NCBI GenBank assembly: GCA_031270525.1
Contig: JAISXN010000158.1
Location: forward strand, 1 to 7,811
DNA: 7,811 nt
From: Candidatus Symbiothrix sp.
GTDB taxonomy: Bacteria > Bacteroidota > Bacteroidia > Bacteroidales > Azobacteroidaceae
Direction: 5' to 3'
Shown: piece after piece, positions 1 to 4,378 of the stretch
How the letters are laid out: every line of letters begins with the position of its first letter
Position numbering within the stretch: the first letter of the stretch is position 1
Position numbers and translations under genes: made by a program
The notes under the pieces: model-generated
Told to the model about the DNA's origin: nothing
The model's input: only the letters and a program-made list of their open reading frames with translations
The model's database searches: none

Positions 1-54
1 TGGATTTCCTCTTGAATCCAAAATTTCTCTGCCTACAATTTTTACAATTTCCAT
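1..54 (-). CDS. eno: Enolase, N-terminal fragment (gene continues beyond left edge)
   Basis: Read on the minus strand from the ATG at 54-52, the frame stays open to the window edge and encodes MEIVKIVGREILDSRGNP, 18 residues. This is the hallmark N-terminus of bacterial enolase (I-x-x-I-x-G-R-E-I-L-D-S-R-G-N-P). Enolase converts 2-phosphoglycerate to phosphoenolpyruvate in glycolysis and gluconeogenesis in the cytoplasm, and needs Mg2+. The catalytic lysine, glutamates and metal ligands lie outside the window, so completeness cannot be judged. The start is preceded by an A/T-rich leader (minus strand TAAAGAAATATT before ATG) without a strong Shine-Dalgarno, as is common in Bacteroidetes. A -7 type promoter box lies about 43 bp upstream. 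The gene is divergent from the surface-protein gene at 680. The family call is secure despite the short length because the motif is nearly invariant. Confidence 0.93.
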   Translation of the reverse strand, partial: MEIVKIVGREILDSRGNP

Positions 55-96
55 AATATTTCTTTAAATTAATTTGAAAACTATTTTTTCGAGGTG

Positions 97-104
97 CAAA
101 GTTA
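97..104 (-). promoter_or_regulatory. Putative -7 promoter box for eno (TAACTTTG)
   Basis: The minus strand reads TAACTTTGCACC, matching the Bacteroidetes primary sigma -7 consensus TAnnTTTG. It ends about 43 bp before the eno start codon, which would give a leader of roughly 35-40 nt. No convincing TTTG -33 element sits at the usual 19-21 bp spacing; the nearest TTG (131-129) is about 24 bp away. The box closely resembles the one in front of ileS at the other end of the window. Confidence 0.6.
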
Positions 105-191
105 AGAAAAAAACCTAAATTTACACAGCAAGGCGAAATATTATTTTGAAACGTTCTCCCCAAAAAACGCATTTAAAGTTTTTAACAAACC

Positions 192-218
192 TGTCTGTCA
201 CTGTATAGGTGACGGACA
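192..218 (+). repeat. 27-bp imperfect palindrome, copy 1 of an inverted pair
   Basis: The arms are TGTCTGTCAC (192-201) and GTGACGGACA (209-218) around a 7-nt centre (202-208). They pair at nine of ten positions, and the tenth is a T-G wobble. The same 27 bp occurs without a mismatch in reverse complement at 553-579. Similarity stops abruptly at both ends of the 27 bp. It lies 138 bp upstream of the eno start. It is not followed by a T tract in either direction, so it is not an ordinary terminator. It could be an operator dyad, a structured leader, a REP-like palindrome or an end of a small mobile element. Confidence 0.85.
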
Positions 219-244
219 TTTCGGCTATCATTATCAATCCTCAA

Positions 245-252
245 CAAAGGTA
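245..252 (-). promoter_or_regulatory. Possible second minus-strand -7 box (TACCTTTG)
   Basis: The minus strand reads TACCTTTG, identical to the box in front of ileS. Transcription from it would run leftward through palindrome copy 1 towards eno. No clear -33 TTTG is present at the expected distance, and an 8-bp degenerate match can occur by chance in AT-rich DNA, so this is tentative. Confidence 0.3.
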
Positions 253-300
253 AAAATACTTAATCGGTTGATTATTATCTAATTGAATGAATTTTTACCT

Positions 301-324
301 GTCCGGTGAGCTTGTCGAACCGTC
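301..324. repeat. Short hairpin repeat with TGAGCTTGTCGAA core
   Basis: The segment CGGTGAGCTTGTCGAACCG (304-322) has complementary ends (CGGT / ACCG) around the core TGAGCTTGTCGAA. From memory, a core of this type with varying complementary flanks (for example CCCT...AGGG) is an abundant interspersed intergenic repeat in many bacterial genomes. Here it stands as a G+C-rich island in otherwise AT-rich intergenic DNA, between the two palindromes. Only one copy is present in this window, so its repeat status is inferred. Confidence 0.5.
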
Positions 325-410
325 AATTTGCAAGACTGATTTTTCTCGTTTTTTCACTATTAAAGCATTGATTATAAGCTTGTTTAATAAATGTTTAGCA
401 AACAAGTCCG

Positions 411-453
411 TTTCTTAAGCCCCTTAAGTATCTTAAATTCAATTTCTTAAGCC
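411..453. repeat. Cluster of CTTAAG motifs with an 11-bp direct repeat
   Basis: TTTCTTAAGCC occurs at 411-421 and again at 443-453 as an exact direct repeat. The self-complementary hexamer CTTAAG starts at 414, 423 and 446, and the variant CTTAAA starts at 432, so the first three sit at 9-bp spacing. The stretch is non-coding. Function is unknown; it could be a binding-site cluster or simple low-complexity drift. Confidence 0.5.
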
Positions 454-492
454 ACTTTTTCTCAAAACCCCTCTGCAAATTTTAACAATTAG

Positions 493-530
493 TAAAACAT
501 TTTGTAAACATTTGCCTCCTTAACCATTTG
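493..530. repeat. Three degenerate short direct repeats (TAAACATTTG-like)
   Basis: TAAAACATTTTG (493-504), TAAACATTTG (505-514) and TAACCATTTG (521-530) are near-copies in the same direction, the first two directly abutting. They lie just upstream of palindrome copy 2. Each resembles a TA...TTTG promoter box, but with four or more bases instead of two between TA and TTTG, so none is called as a promoter. Confidence 0.4.
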
Positions 531-550
531 AAAAACAGCATGTTACAACT

Positions 551-581
551 AGTGTCCGTCACCTATACAGTGACAGACACT
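551..581 (-). repeat. Palindrome copy 2 (inverted relative to copy 1)
   Basis: Positions 553-579 are the exact reverse complement of 192-218. In this copy the stem extends by two more pairs, to 12-bp arms: AGTGTCCGTCAC (551-562) and GTGACAGACACT (570-581) around the 7-nt centre 563-569, with one C-A mismatch that becomes a G-U wobble if the minus strand is transcribed. It ends about 100 bp before the start codon of the surface-protein gene. No T tract follows in either direction. Both copies have the same orientation relative to the gene each one precedes. Confidence 0.85.
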
Positions 582-679
582 TGAAAAACAAAAATTGATT
601 GAATAAGTATCTGTAATTGAAATAGTTACAAATACTCTGACTAAATGTGAACAAATGTTAAAGAAAATTTTGAAAAAAG

Positions 680-3124
680 ATGAAAAAAGTATTTTTTTTG
701 ATGATTTTACCGTTTCTGATGTTTTCCGTACCGGCAAATCTACACTGCCAGGTAACCATCGGGAGCGATGAGTCCCCTCACCCCGGCGCCGTACTGGAGC
801 TAAAATCGGACTCCCGCGGATTGCTCTTGCCCCGTGTAGCTCTTAAAGGGGCTACCGATTTCTTAGGCAACGGTGGTGACAAAGCCGCCGCCGCAGGAAT
901 GTTGGTTTTTAATACCGGCTACAAATTGGATGGTCCCGGTTTATATGTATGGACAGGAACAGGTTGGCAAGCCGTTGATCCAATCAACTATGAAGAGTGT
1001 GATGTTCCTACCAAACCGGCAAAGATCACTTTTTCGCCGGCGAACATTACAGTGAATGTAAATACACTCCTTACCGTAACTGCGGACATGACAACCTCCA
1101 GCTCTTACGAATGGACATTTCCCGACGGATTTGAAATCTCCGGTGACGCCAATACACGCAGTATCAAATTGAAGGCAAACCGGCAAGGCGAATTCTCTGC
1201 TTCGGAGATTACCGTGAAAGCGGTTAATGCTTGCGGTGCAAGTGAAGCTACCACAGGTAACGGCACAATCACGGTTACGGAACCGGCGGAAACACCGGCT
1301 ATACCAACTCTAACCTTTCCTACGACCGGAACGAATCTGGAACCCGGCGATGAGTTTACGATTACTTGCGGTGATGTTGGTGCAAGCGCATACATTTGGA
1401 TATTGCCTGCCGGCATAGCTCCCGTTGACGAAAACATAACTTTCGATGAAGGTGACGGTACTTATACAACAACTACGAATTCAATTACAGTTACCGTTCC
1501 GGAAGGTATTTACTATGCGAATACGTTCAAAGTAAAAGCTAAGAATACCGGGACAAGTCCGGAAAGGATAGGGTCCGGCGGAATTATTGTTGCAAGAAAG
1601 TGTTCGGGTCCGCCGAAGGATGGTTATATAGGACCTTTCAGCGGGAGAACCTATTTAGTGGGTGAAACGTTCGACATTTACCTCGCGATTGTTACTGCAG
1701 GTCCTGTTGACTATCAATGGACGCTGCCGAAAGGTTTATCTATTGTGTCGGGTAATGGAACGCTACGGATTACCGTTAGTTGTGACAAAACCGGAACCTA
1801 CAATGGAAGCGATATTAAAGTAAGAGTAGCGAACAGATGCGAGCCTGCAGTCGAGGTTAGCGGTTCGGGACCATTTACTGTTGTCAGCAACAAGGGCGTT
1901 GAAGGAACAACCGATTCCGGCGCGAATACTTACACAACTTACAAGTATCCCAACGGACTGGGTACATGGATGACTCAAAACAGTAAGGAAGAGGTACCGA
2001 CCTGGTACAACTATCCCGACAAACCAATAGGTGAACGCGGCTACTATTACTCTTATGAGGATGCCTTATCAAACGGCTGTCCGGAAGGATGGGAAGTACC
2101 AACTACTGCGCAGTTCGATGCTTTATTTTCTTATCTTGGCTCAAAGACTGCTATTGATGAACAAAATGAACCCTGGTTGACATTAGATGCAAAAGCCGGA
2201 TACCGCCGAAAGAACGATACTTATGGCGAGTGGGACACTCATCTGGTCATGAAAATGGACGACGTTACTATGGTAGCAAAGGTCTCGCTCAGCAACTACA
2301 CCATGCCTTCGGGTGCTACTGCGTCTACCGGATGTAGCGTCCGCTGCATCAAAAATTCCTGCGATGAAGCGCCGAAAAACGCCACATTTACGAAAGCTTT
2401 GTCCGTTGTAGCTGCGGTCGGTGGGATAGATACCATTTATATATCCTATCGAACATTTGGGCCGGACACTATTGTTACCTGGAATATGGCGGGCGATGCA
2501 GCGGAGATAGTCGATTCAACGAAGACATACGCTGTCTTAAAATATAATAAGGCCGGAACATTCGATTGGAGTAATCTGACGTGTTCCGTAGATAATGTTG
2601 TATGTGGAGAAACCCCAATTGTGGGTTTCGGTGAATGTAAGGTCTTGGATTCGTTCGGCTCGGCAGATGAAGACCTTATAGTGGAGACTAACACTTACAA
2701 AACATGGAGGTTTCCGGATGGCTTGGGTCGATGGATGGTTGAGCCTTTGCGGGAACAGCCGGCCCGATTCACTTCGCACCCGGATGACGGAGGAACCTCC
2801 AATGCTTTTTACTATGATCTGGAATGTGCACAACAAGCTTGTGCAAGTCTCGGTTGGAAACTTCCGACTACGGATCAGGCGATGCAAGCTTTGACCTTAT
2901 GGCGTCTGGGATACTTGGGCGGTGACATTCCGCACCGGCCGCAGGGCTGCTACCGTTATAACCATAGCGGTTCCGTTTCTCATATACCCGAACCCCTGCC
3001 ACTATACGGCTGGTCACAGACCCAAACCTACGGCATGAGGTTGGAAGGCACTTATAATGTTTACATAAGTTCGTTATCTCCGACGAATGACCTGATTACG
3101 CCTACGCTTTGTGTAAAGGATTAA
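680..3124 (+). CDS. Secreted modular surface protein with PKD-like repeats and two FISUMP-like domains
   Basis: This is an 814-residue exported protein of unknown specific function. Residues 1-23 form a signal peptide (MKK, then a hydrophobic core); cleavage before Q24 is likely, and the NLHC sequence is a poor lipobox. Residues 25-99 form a head module (VTIG...GAVLELKSDSRGLLLPRV...GMLVFNTG...GLYVWTGTGWQAV) of the kind seen in Bacteroidetes adhesin and tail-fibre-like proteins. Three PKD/Ig-like repeats follow at about 108-200, 207-304 and 308-402, each with a Y-x-W-x-(F/L)-P core. A FISUMP-like domain spans about 408-558 (CPEGWEVPTTAQFDAL, ending GCSVRCIKN). A degenerate fourth PKD-like repeat is at about 561-655, and a second FISUMP-like domain at about 660-814 (LGWKLPTTDQAMQAL, ending LCVKD). 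No type IX C-terminal sorting domain or LPXTG is visible, so surface attachment is unclear. The start at 680 gives a proper signal peptide after an A-rich leader. No confident promoter was found. A terminator follows. Adhesion or glycan binding is inference only. Confidence 0.88.
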   Translation: MKKVFFLMILPFLMFSVPANLHCQVTIGSDESPHPGAVLELKSDSRGLLLPRVALKGATDFLGNGGDKAAAAGMLVFNTGYKLDGPGLYVWTGTGWQAVDPINYEECDVPTKPAKITFSPANITVNVNTLLTVTADMTTSSSYEWTFPDGFEISGDANTRSIKLKANRQGEFSASEITVKAVNACGASEATTGNGTITVTEPAETPAIPTLTFPTTGTNLEPGDEFTITCGDVGASAYIWILPAGIAPVDENITFDEGDGTYTTTTNSITVTVPEGIYYANTFKVKAKNTGTSPERIGSGGIIVARKCSGPPKDGYIGPFSGRTYLVGETFDIYLAIVTAGPVDYQWTLPKGLSIVSGNGTLRITVSCDKTGTYNGSDIKVRVANRCEPAVEVSGSGPFTVVSNKGVEGTTDSGANTYTTYKYPNGLGTWMTQNSKEEVPTWYNYPDKPIGERGYYYSYEDALSNGCPEGWEVPTTAQFDALFSYLGSKTAIDEQNEPWLTLDAKAGYRRKNDTYGEWDTHLVMKMDDVTMVAKVSLSNYTMPSGATASTGCSVRCIKNSCDEAPKNATFTKALSVVAAVGGIDTIYISYRTFGPDTIVTWNMAGDAAEIVDSTKTYAVLKYNKAGTFDWSNLTCSVDNVVCGETPIVGFGECKVLDSFGSADEDLIVETNTYKTWRFPDGLGRWMVEPLREQPARFTSHPDDGGTSNAFYYDLECAQQACASLGWKLPTTDQAMQALTLWRLGYLGGDIPHRPQGCYRYNHSGSVSHIPEPLPLYGWSQTQTYGMRLEGTYNVYISSLSPTNDLITPTLCVKD

Positions 3125-3148
3125 ATAGATTTACCGAGTTGCGATCGT

Positions 3149-3185
3149 TACCCCTTACATGATACTTGTAGGGGGTATTGTATTT
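3149..3185 (+). terminator. Intrinsic terminator after the surface-protein gene
   Basis: TACCCCTTACA (3149-3159) pairs with TGTAGGGGGTA (3167-3177) as an 11-bp stem with one T-G wobble and a 7-nt loop. It is followed by the T-rich run TTGTATTT (3178-3185). It begins 24 bp after the stop codon at 3124. The T run lies only on the plus-strand 3' side, so it fits termination of the surface-protein transcript and separates it from the GH43 gene. Confidence 0.72.
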
Positions 3186-3190
3186 ACCGC

Positions 3191-3211
3191 TCTTGGAAAT
3201 CCCAAGATTTT
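3191..3211 (+). terminator. Possible second, weaker hairpin terminator
   Basis: TCTTGG (3191-3196) pairs with CCAAGA (3202-3207) around a 5-nt loop and is followed by TTTT (3208-3211). The stem is only 6 bp and half G+C, so alone it would be weak. Its position just after the stronger hairpin suggests a backup terminator, but chance is possible. Confidence 0.3.
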
Positions 3212-3318
3212 CATGTAATTTTGTTGTCGGTTTTTGTAACATTGTCCCAATATACAAATTCGTTGTTTCCCGTTTTATTAAGAAATGTTTCAACCCTAAT
3301 ATAATGTTTTTATTACTC

Positions 3319-4308
3319 ATGAGAAATTTATTTTTTATTTTGATGTTGTTATTGTCTGTTCCGGGAATAGCAGATGATACATATACGAATCCTGTATTGG
3401 CGTCTAAAGCGCCTGATCCGACCATTATCCGTGCTGCCGACGGCTATTTCTATCTGATAGCTACCGACAATCTTCCCCCTGTTTATAAATCGAGTGATTT
3501 GGTCAATTGGAGCTTTGTCCGGAGGACATTTTCTCAGGACGGTCGTCCCTCGTGGGAACCCAATGCCGGAATTTGGGCGCCGGATATCAATTATATCAAC
3601 GGAAAATATGTCTTATACTATTCCATGTCGGTTTGGGGTGGCGTGGAAACTTGTGGTATCGGCATAGCGGTTTCCGACAAACCGGAAGGTCCCTATACCG
3701 ATTTGGGTAAATTGTTCCGAAGCAATGAAATTGGGGTAACCAATTCCATTGATCCCAATTATTACGAAGAAAACGGGAAAAAGTATCTGATCTGGGGCAG
3801 CCTGGGAGGCGGCATTTGGGTAATCGAACTGAACGATGATGGATTATCGCTCAAAGAAGGCAGTGAGAAAGTGCAAATAGCAGGCACCTCCTTTGAAGGA
3901 GCATACATTCATAAAAGAGGCGGATATTATTACCTGTTTGCTTCTGCCGGCTCGTGCTGCAATGGCGTTAACAGTACTTACCGTTTGGTGGTCGGTCGTT
4001 CCACTTCCCTGAAGGGAACTTACTTGAATAAAGACGGACAAAGAATGTTGGACAATAAATATGCGTTAGTAATTACTTCCAACACACAGTTTAAAGGTAC
4101 CGGACACTGTTCGGAAATAGTTACCGATGACGCCGGCAGCAATTGGATTTTTTACCATGCCTATCAGGCAAGCAATCCCGAAACCGGCAGAGTATTGTTG
4201 CTCAGCCGGATCAAATGGGACGAAGCAGGTTGGCCGTACGTGGATAACAATACGCCGGCGCTTTCTGCTCCCAAACCTGTATTCCGGTATACTTGTTTCT
4301 CTAAATGA
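3319..4308 (+). CDS. Secreted GH43 family glycosidase, endo-1,5-alpha-L-arabinanase-like
   Basis: From ATG 3319 the product is 329 residues: a signal peptide (MRNLFFILMLLLSVPGIA, cleavage near residue 18) and one five-bladed beta-propeller GH43 domain. The expected inverting catalytic triad is visible: D33 in APDPTI (general base), D145 in NSIDPNYY (pKa modulator) and E193 in SFEGAYI (general acid). WAPDINYINGKYVLYYS (about 87-102), the CCNGVNSTY segment (213-221) followed by VVGRS, and GTGHCSEI with H263 resemble endo-arabinanases, whose histidine lies near an active-site metal. The likely role is cleavage of alpha-1,5-arabinan in pectin after export to the periplasm or surface; other GH43 arabinofuranosidase or xylosidase activities are possible. 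There is no C-terminal lectin or CBM domain. The start at 3304, in frame and five codons earlier, is also possible; extension to 3178 is unlikely because it would start in the terminator and bury the signal peptide. No SusC/SusD partner is in the window. The gene is convergent with ileS, 42 bp away. Confidence 0.88.
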   Translation: MRNLFFILMLLLSVPGIADDTYTNPVLASKAPDPTIIRAADGYFYLIATDNLPPVYKSSDLVNWSFVRRTFSQDGRPSWEPNAGIWAPDINYINGKYVLYYSMSVWGGVETCGIGIAVSDKPEGPYTDLGKLFRSNEIGVTNSIDPNYYEENGKKYLIWGSLGGGIWVIELNDDGLSLKEGSEKVQIAGTSFEGAYIHKRGGYYYLFASAGSCCNGVNSTYRLVVGRSTSLKGTYLNKDGQRMLDNKYALVITSNTQFKGTGHCSEIVTDDAGSNWIFYHAYQASNPETGRVLLLSRIKWDEAGWPYVDNNTPALSAPKPVFRYTCFSK

Positions 4309-4314
4309 AATTCG

Positions 4315-4378
4315 GTTGTTGATAAACAGAAGTAAAGCCAGTGAAAAAACTTACTCCTTTTCAACCTGTATCAACAAC
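4315..4378. other. Inverted repeat across the GH43/ileS convergent junction
   Basis: GTTGTTGATA (4315-4324) and TATCAACAAC (4369-4378) are perfect 10-bp complementary arms 44 nt apart. One arm lies just after the GH43 stop, the other inside the last codons of ileS. The large loop and absence of a following T tract make it a weak terminator candidate. No better terminator was seen in the 42-bp gap. Confidence 0.35.

Noticed and set aside
379..406. CTTGTTT / AAACAAG inverted repeat (7-bp arms, 14-nt loop)
   Set aside because: Short A/T-dominated arms are expected by chance in this composition.
192..581. The palindrome pair as terminal inverted repeats of a complete insertion sequence
   Set aside because: The enclosed roughly 330 bp has no transposase frame, and no target-site duplication is evident outside 192 or 581. 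A non-autonomous element remains possible and is kept as a hypothesis.
655..679. ATG at 655 as an alternative start for the surface-protein gene
   Set aside because: It is in a different frame from 680 and gives only a short out-of-frame peptide.
549..737. 62-codon open frame on the minus strand overlapping palindrome copy 2 and the 5' end of the surface-protein gene
   Set aside because: Low-complexity residue content, no family resemblance, and antisense to a confident signal peptide; the palindrome itself supplies part of the frame.
3233..3260. TTTG at 3233-3236 and TACAAATT at 3253-3260 as a promoter for the GH43 gene
   Set aside because: The second element does not match TAnnTTTG and the spacing is about 16 bp; not strong enough to annotate.
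3178..3318. Extension of the GH43 reading frame upstream to a TTG at 3178
   Set aside because: It would begin directly after the terminator stem and place the clear signal peptide more than 40 residues inside the protein.
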